From Bacillota bacterium (GTDB lineage Bacteria > Bacillota > Clostridia > Christensenellales > Christensenellaceae), in the NCBI GenBank assembly GCA_023408315.1, contig JAEYKI010000020.1, forward strand, positions 54,183 to 118,182: a stretch of DNA of 64,000 nucleotides, written 5' to 3'. The number at the start of each line of letters is the position of its first letter. Within the stretch, counting starts at the first letter, position 1. Made by a program: the position numbers and the translations under genes. The notes under the pieces are model-generated. The model saw only the letters and a program-made list of their open reading frames with translations. It was not told where the DNA came from and searched no databases. Below, piece after piece: positions 24,984 to 32,770 of this stretch.

Positions 24984-26027
24984 ATGAATACGTTTTCTGT
25001 TCCTGTTTGCCTTAAAATAGGAAACGGTATTTTATACCGGGAATTGCTGGCGACAGGGGCAATTAAAAAAACCGACCGCGTTATGCTGATTATAGACAAG
25101 ATTGTGGACGGGCTTTACGGCGAAGAACTGCACGCATTCCTGTCTGAAAACAGCAGGGAGGTCAAACGGGAGTTTGTAAAGCAAGGGTCTCTGCGGGAAG
25201 CCTTGCTGATGGCCTATTATATAGTAAGCAAGGACTTTAACGTTGTGGTTGCCATGGGCGGCGGCAAGGTGCTGGATGTGGGCAAATATGCGTCTTCCAT
25301 GAGCAAGACTTCGTTTGTGAGTATTCCCACCTCCATTTCCCACGACGGCGTGGCGAGCCCCATTGCGGTTCTAAAGTTCGACGGCGGCAGCGTCCGCTCG
25401 CTTGGATGTAAGATTCCGGAGTATATCCTGATGGATCTGGATATCATCAAAAGCGCGCCAAAGCAGCTCATAACGTCTGGCCTGGGCGATCTTGTCTCCA
25501 ATATTACGGCTTTGAAAGACTGGAAAAAAGCGTCCGACCTGGGCAAGGCAGTAATGGATGATTTTGCTTATATCATCTCCGGTACCGCCGTGCGCGCCGT
25601 GCTGCAATACAAGGGCGCAAGCCTTACAGACGATAAATTTTTAACGCAGCTTGCGGAATCCATTGTGCTCTCCGGCCTGGCCATGAACATTACGGGCAAT
25701 TCGCATCCTTCATCCGGCGCGGAGCATTTGATCAGCCATGGAATAGACGCTATTGGCAAGGGCGTATCCCACGGTTTGCAAGCTTCGGTCGCGAGTCTGC
25801 TGGTGGAACACCTGTACAAAGGGGATGTAAACGCCATTCGCGGGTTTTTAAAGTCGTTCGGCATGCCCACCACGCTCAAAGAACTGGGGATTACGTTTGA
25901 AGAATACCTGCACGTAATGAAGATTGCGCGGGGTACGCGTGAAGGCCGGTATACCATTCTGGACGAGGTCAGCCTGGAAGACGATCATTTGACTAAGATA
26001 TATCACGAGGTTTACGGGGAGGAATAA
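24984..26027 (+). CDS. sn-glycerol-1-phosphate dehydrogenase (AraM/EgsA family)
   Basis: This family reduces dihydroxyacetone phosphate to sn-glycerol 1-phosphate with NAD(P)H. It is best known from archaeal lipid synthesis but also occurs in Bacillus as AraM. The 347-residue protein has the NAD-binding AMGGGKVLDVGKYAS, the TSISHDGVASPI segment, and metal ligands in GLGDLVSN and NSHPSSGAEHLISHGID. The stop codon abuts the next ATG (TAAATG), so a HAD phosphatase is coupled to it, just as araL and araM are neighbours in Bacillus. The start is ATG 24984; no strong ribosome site is seen. Confidence 0.93.
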   Translation: MNTFSVPVCLKIGNGILYRELLATGAIKKTDRVMLIIDKIVDGLYGEELHAFLSENSREVKREFVKQGSLREALLMAYYIVSKDFNVVVAMGGGKVLDVGKYASSMSKTSFVSIPTSISHDGVASPIAVLKFDGGSVRSLGCKIPEYILMDLDIIKSAPKQLITSGLGDLVSNITALKDWKKASDLGKAVMDDFAYIISGTAVRAVLQYKGASLTDDKFLTQLAESIVLSGLAMNITGNSHPSSGAEHLISHGIDAIGKGVSHGLQASVASLLVEHLYKGDVNAIRGFLKSFGMPTTLKELGITFEEYLHVMKIARGTREGRYTILDEVSLEDDHLTKIYHEVYGEE

Positions 26028-26855
26028 ATGCCCAAGGGAAAACAGAACGAAGCATGCGCAGCACTCAACCAGATAGAATGTTTTGTATTTGATATGGACG
26101 GCACCATCAATCTGGGAAACGTGTTGATTGACGGAGCCAGGGAACTGATAGACTGCTTAAAGGAACAAAAAAGAGCTTTTTATTTTTTCACAAACAATTC
26201 TTCCAAAGCGCCGCTTGATTATGTGGCGAAGCTGGAACGGCTGGGGTTCACCGGAATCACACGCGAACACATCATGACCTCCGGGGACGTGATGATTCAT
26301 TATTTAAAAACGCTGATGCAAAAGCCCGCTGTGTATCTTGCGGGAACGCCCGAACTGGAAAAGCAGTTTGCTGATGCGGGGATTACGCTGCTTCCGGGGA
26401 CTGTGGAAAAAGCGGATTATGTGGTGCTTGGTTTTGACACCACGTTTGATTTTGAAAAGGCGGACAGCCTGTGTCGGCTGATTGCCGGGGGCGCAAAATT
26501 TTTGGCGACGAATATTGATAAGGTATGCCCCCTGGAGGGAAACCGGTTTTGGCCGGATTGCGGTTCCATGTGCCGCATGATCACGCACGCAACGGGCGTG
26601 GAGCCCGAATTTGTGGGCAAGCCGTTTAAACATACGGTTGATTTTATTCTGGATAAGACGGGCGTGGCGCGCAGCAAAACGGCTATAGTGGGGGACCGGC
26701 TTTATACGGATATCAAAACGGCGGCGGTGGGCGGCATTATCGGCATTGCCGTACTCTCCGGAGAAGTGACGTATGAGGAAATTTTGGCAAGCGAAGACGT
26801 GCAGCCGGATTATATATTGGACAGCGTGGCGGATATCCTCCGCGCGCTTAAGTAA
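26028..26855 (+). CDS. HAD-IIA sugar phosphatase (NagD/AraL type)
   Basis: A 275-residue HAD phosphatase with a class IIA cap. Motif I is D22-M-D24-GTI in CFVFDMDGTINLG, motif II FFTNNSSK, motif III lies near K-P-F-K (VGKPFKHTVDFIL), and motif IV is IVGDRLYTDIKTA. AraL of Bacillus belongs to this group and removes phosphate from several sugar phosphates. It starts immediately after the G1P-dehydrogenase stop and lies 14 bp before xylB. One reading is that it dephosphorylates glycerol 1-phosphate made by its neighbour, but the sequence does not prove this. Confidence 0.92.
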   Translation: MPKGKQNEACAALNQIECFVFDMDGTINLGNVLIDGARELIDCLKEQKRAFYFFTNNSSKAPLDYVAKLERLGFTGITREHIMTSGDVMIHYLKTLMQKPAVYLAGTPELEKQFADAGITLLPGTVEKADYVVLGFDTTFDFEKADSLCRLIAGGAKFLATNIDKVCPLEGNRFWPDCGSMCRMITHATGVEPEFVGKPFKHTVDFILDKTGVARSKTAIVGDRLYTDIKTAAVGGIIGIAVLSGEVTYEEILASEDVQPDYILDSVADILRALK

Positions 26856-26869
26856 CGGGAGGTAGAAAA

Positions 26870-28369
26870 ATGAAGTATCTTGTGGGAATAGACCCCGGAA
26901 CGAGCGGGGTAAAATGCCTTGTTATGGACGAGGCAGGCAAAGTCGTCAAATCGGTAACGCGCGAATATCCCCTGTATACTCCAAAACCGGCCTGGTCCGA
27001 GCAGGACCCTGCCGACTGGTGGAACGGCACAAAAGAAGCATTAAAGGCGATGCTCGCGGATGTGGATAAAACAAAAATAGTGGCGGTTGGCTTCTCCGGC
27101 CAGATGCACGGCCTGGTGGCCTTGGATGAGAACAACCAGGTGATCCGCCGCGCCATCCTCTGGAACGACCAGCGCACCGGCGCGGAATGCGATGAGATCA
27201 TCGCAGCCGCGGGCGGTATGGACGGCTTGGTGTCTTATACCAACAACACCATGCTCACCGGTTATACGGGCGGCAAGATTCTTTGGCTTAAAAAGCACGA
27301 GCCGGAAAACTACGCCAAAATGAAAAAATTTGTGATGCCCAAGGATTACGTGCGCTACCAGCTCACAGGCGTGCTGGCGACAGACGCTTCCGAAGCCTCC
27401 GGCACCGGATTGTTTGATGTAAAAAACCGCAAATGGGCGGAAGGTTTGATTACAAAGCTTGGGTTTTCCCTGGATCTGTTCCCTAAAGTGTATGAGTCCG
27501 ACCAGATCACCGGCCAGGTGACCAAGGAAGCGGAAGCGGAAACCGGCCTGCCTGCGGGTATTCCCGTTTACGGCGGCGGAGGCGACGCGGTGATTCAGAA
27601 CGCGGGCATGGGCATTGTGCGCGAAGGCACGCTGGGCGTTGTAATGGGTACATCCGGCGTGGTGGGCACCAGCATGAACAGCTTTGGCCAAAACACGGGC
27701 GGCCGTCTGCAGTATTTCTGCAATAACGCGGCAAACAAATGGATGGCGTTTGGCTGCCAGCTTTCTTGCGCGGGTTCCATGGAGTGGTTCCGCAATACGT
27801 TTTATGCGGACGGCAGCGTTTCGTTTGCCGATATTGATAAAACAGCGGAAAAAAGCGCCATCGGTGCAAACAACGTTGTTTTTCTACCCTACCTTACGGG
27901 CGAGCGCTGCCCATATCCTGATCCGGAAGCAAGGGGCGTATTCTACGGCATGTCCCTGCTGACCAATCTGGGCGACATGGCCCGCGCGGTTATGGAGGGC
28001 GTGGTATACGGCCTGAAACAGATGTACGACCTGATCCGGGAGACCAACCCGAATCTTAAGTTCAACGATATTATCCTCTCGGGCGGCGCTGCCAAATCCG
28101 CGCTGTGGAAGCAGATTGTTGCGGATATATTCGGCCTGCCGGTCAAGATTCTGGCGGGCGCGGCAGAGGGCGGCGCGTATGGCGGCGCGATTGTTGCGGG
28201 CGTTGGCGAAGGTATCTGGAAGAGCCTGGACGACGTGGACGTGTATGAGGTAAAAGAGATTGTGAATCCCATCCCGGAAAATGTGCAGGCGTACCAAAAG
28301 CATATGGAGATTTACGCGAAACTATACTTTGACCTGAAAGACACGTTCAAGCTTTCCGCAAAACTGTAA
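26870..28369 (+). CDS. xylB: FGGY-family sugar kinase, probably xylulokinase
   Basis: A 499-residue carbohydrate kinase of the FGGY family. The N-terminal ATP motif is GIDPGTSGVKCLVMD, the substrate region AVGFSGQMHGLVALD is the one typical of xylulokinase, and GVVMGTSGVVG plus ILSGGAAKSALWKQIVADIFG form the C-terminal nucleotide site. Xylulokinase makes xylulose 5-phosphate for the pentose phosphate route. GGGAGG precedes the ATG. It closes a three-gene set with the G1P dehydrogenase and the HAD phosphatase. No isomerase, transporter or regulator gene is adjacent, so another ketose substrate cannot be excluded. Confidence 0.9.
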   Translation: MKYLVGIDPGTSGVKCLVMDEAGKVVKSVTREYPLYTPKPAWSEQDPADWWNGTKEALKAMLADVDKTKIVAVGFSGQMHGLVALDENNQVIRRAILWNDQRTGAECDEIIAAAGGMDGLVSYTNNTMLTGYTGGKILWLKKHEPENYAKMKKFVMPKDYVRYQLTGVLATDASEASGTGLFDVKNRKWAEGLITKLGFSLDLFPKVYESDQITGQVTKEAEAETGLPAGIPVYGGGGDAVIQNAGMGIVREGTLGVVMGTSGVVGTSMNSFGQNTGGRLQYFCNNAANKWMAFGCQLSCAGSMEWFRNTFYADGSVSFADIDKTAEKSAIGANNVVFLPYLTGERCPYPDPEARGVFYGMSLLTNLGDMARAVMEGVVYGLKQMYDLIRETNPNLKFNDIILSGGAAKSALWKQIVADIFGLPVKILAGAAEGGAYGGAIVAGVGEGIWKSLDDVDVYEVKEIVNPIPENVQAYQKHMEIYAKLYFDLKDTFKLSAKL

Positions 28370-28392
28370 TAAGTATAAATAATAAAGCACAG

Positions 28393-28417
28393 CACGCCGC
28401 AAGGCGTGTTTTTCTTT
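28393..28417 (+). terminator. Intrinsic terminator after xylB
   Basis: CACGCC pairs with GGCGTG around a GCAA loop, followed by TTTTTCTTT. It ends the araM-araL-xylB-like unit. Confidence 0.88.
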
Positions 28418-28441
28418 GGAGGTTGCTTTAAAAAATAGCTT

Positions 28442-28635
28442 TTATTTATTGCCGGATAACGGATAAGGCTTTTTTTCACTGGTTCTGCCGGTCAGATAAT
28501 CCAGACTCGTTTCAAACAGGTCAGCGATTTTTACCAATACCTGTAATAGGTGGTCTGGTGGATATTTAAGTACGCTGCCATCTGTGCTTGCGTCATGTCC
28601 CTGTCTTCCCGCATATTGCGAATTCTCTCATACAT
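28442..28635 (-). pseudogene. XRE-family HTH regulator broken by an internal deletion
   Basis: The minus strand from ATG 28635, with GAGGTG upstream, reads MYERIRNMREDRDMTQAQM, then AAYLNIHQTTYYRYW and a stop. In another frame the typical C-terminal part follows at once: VKIADLFETSLDYLTGR, ending at 28442. Intact XRE proteins of this type have about a dozen residues (ENGERxIPLExL) between these halves, so a small out-of-frame deletion has removed part of the recognition region. It faces the small gene at 28749, with direct repeats between them. It could still make a truncated 33-residue peptide. Confidence 0.75.
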
Positions 28636-28671
28636 AAAAATCACCTCATGAGTATTATGCTTTATGGGAAT

Positions 28672-28704
28672 ATCCCTTATTAATTTTTAAGACACAATCC
28701 CTTA
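28672..28704. promoter_or_regulatory. Direct repeats, possible XRE operator
   Basis: ATCCCTTA occurs at 28672-28679 and again at 28697-28704, 25 bp apart, between the broken XRE gene and the small gene at 28749. The first copy is also part of a GGGA-ATA-TCCC dyad. The position suits an operator controlling both divergent genes. This is a weak, pattern-only call. Confidence 0.35.
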
Positions 28705-28748
28705 GAATGAATTTATAGTGTTTATTCTTTGTATAGGGAGGAAGTTGT

Positions 28749-28940
28749 ATGAGGAGGCGGGAAGCAAAAAAGCTGCATGGGGCGCGCATTGAGCAAGCCT
28801 TGTCCAAGATAGGCGCAAAGATCGCCGATGCTACCGAATTATCGCAACGGGCAAAAGAATTATGCGTACATTCGGAGATGGTATTAATAAATGTCCGGCA
28901 AGAACTGGAAGAGTTATATGTATCGCTGAAAGGGCAATGA
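28749..28940 (+). CDS. Small charged helical protein, unknown
   Basis: A 63-residue protein, MRRREAKKLHGARIEQALSK and onward, rich in Lys, Arg, Glu and Ala and probably helical or coiled-coil throughout. The ribosome site AGGGAGG precedes the ATG at good spacing, which is the main support that it is real. It lies opposite the broken XRE regulator and its possible operator. I do not recognise a family. Confidence 0.55.
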   Translation: MRRREAKKLHGARIEQALSKIGAKIADATELSQRAKELCVHSEMVLINVRQELEELYVSLKGQ

Positions 28941-28994
28941 ACGGCAGATATTTGGTTAAGAGATGAATGCCGCAAGTAGCGCCGGGCGGTATAT

Positions 28995-29534
28995 TTAGGA
29001 TATATTCTTAGGTTCATATTTCTCCACCAGAGCGTTCACCCAGGCGCGAGAGGGCGCTTCCACGATGTTAAAGGGGTCGTCGGTTTGGGTGGCGCCTTTT
29101 TGAAAGATCAGAACGGTTGGCCCGTTGCGTTTTTTATTGGGTTCCACCTGCATGTCAAACAGGGCGTAGGGGATGTAACCGTCCGCGTATACCAGGACGC
29201 ACACGTCGCCCCAGTCCTGTTTCTGGATACCGTCGTACCGGCTGTCCGTCAGAATGGGTACGCTGATCTCCGGCGTTTGGCCCTGGCTGTCCGTGGTATA
29301 GGATATGCCTGTGATGGGCAGAACCACCGTGGCGTTCTCCACAGGCTGTTTTGTGGAACCGTCCAGCACCTTGAGCTGAAACTTCCCCTGGTCCGTATAC
29401 CCTGCGGAAAACGCGGAGACAATGGACCCAAAGCCCGTAAGGGAGAAATACAGGGAAAAGGACGCCGCAAGCAAACAAAGAGCCGCGCATACAATTACAA
29501 CTGCTGCAGAAAAGGGTTTTTTCTGGCTGCTCAT
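28995..29534 (-). CDS. Membrane-anchored protein with carboxypeptidase-regulatory-like domain
   Basis: A 179-residue protein with one N-terminal membrane helix (residues 8-32) and an exported domain. Residues about 50-100 (FQLKVLDGSTKQPVENATVVLP, then YTTDSQGQT) look like a transthyretin/carboxypeptidase-regulatory beta-sandwich, where a Pxx-N-A-x-V pattern and a DxxG turn are typical. Such domains are structural or binding modules without catalysis. It lies downstream of thiT on the same strand, 75 bp away. The ribosome site GGAGG precedes the ATG. Specific function unknown. Confidence 0.75.
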   Translation of the reverse strand: MSSQKKPFSAAVVIVCAALCLLAASFSLYFSLTGFGSIVSAFSAGYTDQGKFQLKVLDGSTKQPVENATVVLPITGISYTTDSQGQTPEISVPILTDSRYDGIQKQDWGDVCVLVYADGYIPYALFDMQVEPNKKRNGPTVLIFQKGATQTDDPFNIVEAPSRAWVNALVEKYEPKNIS

Positions 29535-29609
29535 ACATCAAACCTCCGGTATATTGGCTGATATATGTGTATGTACGCACGGCTTCTATGATGTTTTATT
29601 TATACCGTA

Positions 29610-30185
29610 TTATTTTGCGGAACGCAGGTTTTGGCCTGGGAGCATGTATTTAATAATAATGCGGGAGAGCGCCGCTACCACAATAACGGAAACGATTAGT
29701 TCTCCAAGCATGTAAGAACCGTTATAACCCAGGGAATACAGCCATACGGGCTGGCCTTCGGGCGCGTAGGAGCTCCAGATAAGGATCCCCGAGGCAAAGT
29801 GGCACAGAAAGCGAAGGCAGATGACGACTGTAGTTCCGAATATGATCTGCACAGTGGGATTTTTGAACGCGCGGCCAAACGTTCCCGCCAGGCCAAGTAC
29901 GCCGAAAGCGATGACATAGTCCAGCAAAATAACAAGAATAAAATTGATGAAATCCGGCGTGGGGGGCGCGTAAAAGCCCAGAAGCATCTGGATTCCGGCG
30001 TATACCACAGACACGATTATTGCCCACCTTACGTTATATTTGAATGAGATCAGGATAATGGGCACCATGCTGGCGGGCGTAACCGTTCCGCCCTGGGGCA
30101 TTGGGAAGAGCTGGATCATAGAGAGTACGGCGGCAAGCGCGATCATAACGGCGCTTTCTGTAAGCCTTCTTGTGTTTTGATTCAT
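29610..30185 (-). CDS. thiT: Thiamine ECF-transporter S component (ThiT)
   Basis: A 191-residue membrane protein with about six helices. The N-terminal TESAVMIALAAVLSMIQLFPMPQGGTVTPASMVPI pattern (key parts: ALAAVLS and PQGGTVTPASM) is that of ThiT, the thiamine-binding S subunit that works with the shared EcfA/EcfT module. The assignment is confirmed by a TPP riboswitch and terminator just upstream. The start is Met at 30185 (MNQNTRRLT), with GGAGG upstream; an in-frame reading from 30224 runs through that site. The C-terminal part (WSLGYNGSY-type, here LYSLGYNGSYMLGE) fits the thiamine pocket region. Confidence 0.93.
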   Translation of the reverse strand: MNQNTRRLTESAVMIALAAVLSMIQLFPMPQGGTVTPASMVPIILISFKYNVRWAIIVSVVYAGIQMLLGFYAPPTPDFINFILVILLDYVIAFGVLGLAGTFGRAFKNPTVQIIFGTTVVICLRFLCHFASGILIWSSYAPEGQPVWLYSLGYNGSYMLGELIVSVIVVAALSRIIIKYMLPGQNLRSAK

Positions 30186-30250
30186 TTTTATCCTCCAAAA
30201 TATAAATTCCAAAACTTCATGCAACTACTTTGAAGGGGCTTTTTGAAAAT

Positions 30251-30275
30251 AAAAAATCCCGCCTTATGAGCGGGA
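30251..30275 (-). terminator. Riboswitch-controlled terminator before thiT
   Basis: In the minus-strand RNA TCCCGC and GCGGGA (30275-30270 with 30262-30257) form a stem followed by six U residues. The 5' flank CCTTCCC can alternatively pair with the GGGAAG at the 3' end of the TPP aptamer, which would make an antiterminator when TPP is absent. Confidence 0.85.
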
Positions 30276-30286
30276 AGGTTTATTTT

Positions 30287-30371
30287 AAAAACAGCTTCCC
30301 TGTTCATGAATTACCGTGACAGGTTCAAAGGGTATACTCTCAGCCTTTTAGGGGCACCCCTAGCAGTGTAT
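30287..30371 (-). ncRNA. TPP riboswitch (THI box)
   Basis: The minus strand carries the conserved THI-box blocks in order: GGGGTGCCC, GGCTGAGAG, TACCCTTTGAACCTG, TCACGGTAAT and GGGAAG. This is a thiamine pyrophosphate aptamer. With the terminator just downstream it should switch off thiT when TPP is plentiful. The start of transcription is probably at the GATTAT element of the palindrome at 30383-30397. Confidence 0.96.
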
Positions 30372-30382
30372 TCGGTTTTGTG

Positions 30383-30397
30383 TTAAGATAATCTTAA
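30383..30397. promoter_or_regulatory. Perfect palindrome between divergent thiT and yfbR
   Basis: TTAAGAT-A-ATCTTAA is a perfect 15-bp inverted repeat. It offers a -10-like GATAAT on the plus strand for yfbR and GATTAT on the minus strand for thiT. It may be a shared promoter core or an operator. Confidence 0.5.
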
Positions 30398-30429
30398 ACC
30401 CATTTATGGAAAAAGTCAAGGAGTGCGCA

Positions 30430-31008
30430 ATGAGATATCATTTTTACGCATATATGTCCCGCCTCAAAAACATCAAACGCTGGAACCTGATGCGCAACAC
30501 GCGTGAGGAAAACGTGCAGGAACACAGCCACAGCGTGGTGGTGATTGCCCACGCGCTTTGCATCATACGAAACAAACTATATGGCGGAAACGTGGACGAA
30601 AAGGAAGTGCTGGCATATGCCGCATACCACGACGCAAACGAAGTGATCACGGGCGACCTGCCCACCCCCGTAAAGTATTTCAGCGCGGAGATCAAACGGT
30701 CTTACCGGCAGATTGAGCAGTTTGCAAACGAGCGGTTGGCAGGCATGCTGCCGCCCGAGCTTGCAGGAGAAATCAAACCGTATCTGTGTGGGGAAGTTTC
30801 GGCGGAGGCAAAGAAGATTGTAAAAGCGGCGGACAAGCTGTGCGCCTACATTAAATGCATTGAGGAAAAAAAGAGCGGCAACGGCGAATTTGAACGGGCC
30901 GGTGCAAGTATTGAACAGGCCATTGGCCGTCTGGATATGCCGGAGGTAGCCTGTTTTATGGAACACTTTATGCCCAGCTTTGAGATGACGCTGGATGAGC
31001 TGAATTAA
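30430..31008 (+). CDS. yfbR: 5'-deoxynucleotidase YfbR-like, HD domain
   Basis: YfbR removes the phosphate from 2'-deoxyribonucleoside 5'-monophosphates and so takes part in deoxynucleotide turnover. The 192-residue protein follows the E. coli enzyme closely: RLKNIKRWNLMRNTREENVQEHSH, AAYHDANEVITGDLPTPVKYF (metal-binding His-Asp), and VKAADKLCAYIKCIEE. The start is ATG 30430, eight bases after AAGGAG; the ATG at 30406 lies upstream of that site. A DUF3786 gene begins one base after its stop. Confidence 0.94.
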   Translation: MRYHFYAYMSRLKNIKRWNLMRNTREENVQEHSHSVVVIAHALCIIRNKLYGGNVDEKEVLAYAAYHDANEVITGDLPTPVKYFSAEIKRSYRQIEQFANERLAGMLPPELAGEIKPYLCGEVSAEAKKIVKAADKLCAYIKCIEEKKSGNGEFERAGASIEQAIGRLDMPEVACFMEHFMPSFEMTLDELN

Positions 31009-31009
31009 T

Positions 31010-31624
31010 ATGCTTACAGGATACGAAAACATTTACCTAAACCTGTTGCCCCGCCTGGCGGCTTGCGATTTTGTGGAAAACGCGGAGCGGCTGGGCCTGG
31101 AAACAACCGGGGAAGGCCACGTGCTGATCCCTTTTCTTGGCCGCGCATACCGTATTACCAGGGAAGGCGCGAAGCCGGAGGACAATTTGCCCGCAGATGT
31201 GAATACACTGAGCGTTTTGCTGTATTACGCGTTTTCTGAAGGAAGCGGGGAGCCAAAGCAGAAGTATGTGCCTTTTTTTCGGCTTACCGGCGTACTGGAA
31301 GGGCAGTGGGGCCAAACCAGGGACGTTATGCGGGATCCTTTGATTCGGGAATTTGGCGGCGATTACGGCAAATTCGTCCGGGCCGCCGAACGGTTGGGCG
31401 GCAAATGCGAAAGCGAAACGGTGGGCAGGCATGACTGGCTTTTTTTGCTTTTGCCCAAGATACCGGCACAGGTGGTTTATTATGAAGCGGACGAGGAGTT
31501 CCCTGCGGAAATACAGATTTTGCTGGACGAAACAGCCCCCAGGTTTCTGGAATTTGAATGCCTCGCGTTTCTTGTGGGGTGTTTTGTGAATACGATGATC
31601 AAAATTGGACAGGGCGGCGCATGA
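31010..31624 (+). CDS. DUF3786 protein
   Basis: A 204-residue protein I recognise as DUF3786, found mainly in anaerobes. The typical middle reads ADVNTLSVLLYYAFSEGSGEP, followed by FRLTGVLEGQWGQ and the FPAEIQILLDETAPRFLEFECLAFLVG end. In some DUF3786 proteins an N-terminal Fe-S region is fused; here it is absent. It starts one base after the yfbR stop, so it is cotranscribed. The biochemical role is unknown, although the family often occurs near corrinoid/acetyl-CoA pathway genes, which is not the case here. Confidence 0.88.
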   Translation: MLTGYENIYLNLLPRLAACDFVENAERLGLETTGEGHVLIPFLGRAYRITREGAKPEDNLPADVNTLSVLLYYAFSEGSGEPKQKYVPFFRLTGVLEGQWGQTRDVMRDPLIREFGGDYGKFVRAAERLGGKCESETVGRHDWLFLLLPKIPAQVVYYEADEEFPAEIQILLDETAPRFLEFECLAFLVGCFVNTMIKIGQGGA

Positions 31625-31649
31625 AAAAGCCGGGCATTCCGGTTTTTTG
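31624..31649 (+). terminator. Weak terminator after the DUF3786 gene
   Basis: AAAAAGCCGG and CCGGTTTTTT flank a short GCATT loop. The GC core is only four base pairs, but the U run is good. Confidence 0.55.
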
Positions 31650-31666
31650 GCGTCTTAAAAAAAGTA

Positions 31667-31697
31667 TTGACAGTCCCCTTAGGGAACCGTTTAGACT
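31667..31697 (+). promoter_or_regulatory. MerR-type promoter with 19-bp spacer and dyad
   Basis: TTGACA at 31667-31672 and TAGACT at 31692-31697 are separated by exactly 19 bp, the over-long spacing typical of MerR-activated promoters. The spacer contains the dyad GTCCCC-TTA-GGGAAC, a likely binding site for the MerR protein encoded 25 bp downstream, so autoregulation is expected. Confidence 0.85.
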
Positions 31698-31721
31698 CAT
31701 AATTGGGGAGGCGGTTTAAAA

Positions 31722-32597
31722 ATGAAACTAAACGATGTAATGAAGGAGACGGGGCTTACCAAGAAAGCGATTTATTTTTATGAAGAGATGGGACTGGTCG
31801 GCCCGCAAAAAGACGGAGAAAACAATTATAGAGAGTATAGCAAAACAGACGTGGAAGGCTTGATTGCCATATCGGCACTCAGGAAGCTGGATTTTACCGT
31901 TAAGGAAATACAGCGGGTGCTTGCCGGAACAGAGAGCCTGGCGGATGCGGTGCAAAGTAAACTGGCCCAGATAAAAGGCGAGATTGGCCGCTTGCAGCAA
32001 AATAAAAACTTTCTTGAACAAATGGATTGGAAAGAAACCGGTCTGAACGTGTTAGCAAAATTGGCAGAGGGCATTAACAACGCCTCAAAAAGCATCGCGG
32101 GGTATATGCAGAAAGAGCTTGAACGCATTATGCCCGGCAACGTGGGGAAAATGTTCGCCATCCATTACGGCCAGTTTTTGGATGAGCCGCTGGACACGCC
32201 GGAAAAAGAAGATGCGTGGAGCGGATTGATAGGATACTTGGACGCGCAGGAAGAAACCCAATATCCTGAGGATATCCGGACGATTGTGGAAGAAATGTAC
32301 GGAAGAATTGGCGAGGAAGAGTGGCCTGGATTCGCGCAAAAGGCTAAAACCGTAACAGAGAGCGTTTTGAATAAAAACTCTGTGTTCAGCGAAAGTGAAA
32401 TGGCGGGTTTGGAACAAAGGATGGAGGAATATTGCAACACAATAGAATACCAGAATTTTTTAAAGTTTCAAAAATACGTTACGGAAAGTCTGAAGCAGTT
32501 TTTTAAAGACGTAGAAAAGTACATGAACGTTTTAAGCAGCCGGTTTGTTAAGTTTAATGAGGTTATGCGCAATATGGCCTGGAGCATGCAGAAATAA
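31722..32597 (+). CDS. MerR-family transcriptional regulator with long helical sensor domain
   Basis: Residues 1-70 are a MerR winged helix: MKLNDVMKETGLTKKAIYFYEEMGLVGP, with the YREYSKTDVEGLIAISALRKLDF wing. A coiled-coil dimerisation helix follows (residues 75-115). The C-terminal 170 residues form a helical effector region with no cysteine pair, so metal sensing of the classic kind is unlikely; a small organic ligand is more probable. It is preceded by its own 19-bp-spacer promoter and followed by a terminator. No adjacent target gene is obvious, so autoregulation is the only supported link. Confidence 0.93.
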   Translation: MKLNDVMKETGLTKKAIYFYEEMGLVGPQKDGENNYREYSKTDVEGLIAISALRKLDFTVKEIQRVLAGTESLADAVQSKLAQIKGEIGRLQQNKNFLEQMDWKETGLNVLAKLAEGINNASKSIAGYMQKELERIMPGNVGKMFAIHYGQFLDEPLDTPEKEDAWSGLIGYLDAQEETQYPEDIRTIVEEMYGRIGEEEWPGFAQKAKTVTESVLNKNSVFSESEMAGLEQRMEEYCNTIEYQNFLKFQKYVTESLKQFFKDVEKYMNVLSSRFVKFNEVMRNMAWSMQK

Positions 32598-32636
32598 AAA
32601 GATTTTTGGAGATTTAGCATGCTAATGCAATTCAGG

Positions 32637-32668
32637 AGTATGCCCCCGCGGTATACTTTTGTTTTTTT
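32637..32668 (+). terminator. Intrinsic terminator after the MerR gene
   Basis: AGTATGCC pairs with GGTATACT (32637-32644 with 32650-32657, one mismatch) around CCCGC, then TTTGTTTTTTT. Confidence 0.8.
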
Positions 32669-32770
32669 GGGTATAAACACTGCTTGAACCGCGTGCGGCG
32701 TGTTGTCTCATGCAAGATTATGCGCTATAGTAAGGTGTAATTTATTTTTATTCATGAATGAGAGGCTTAG

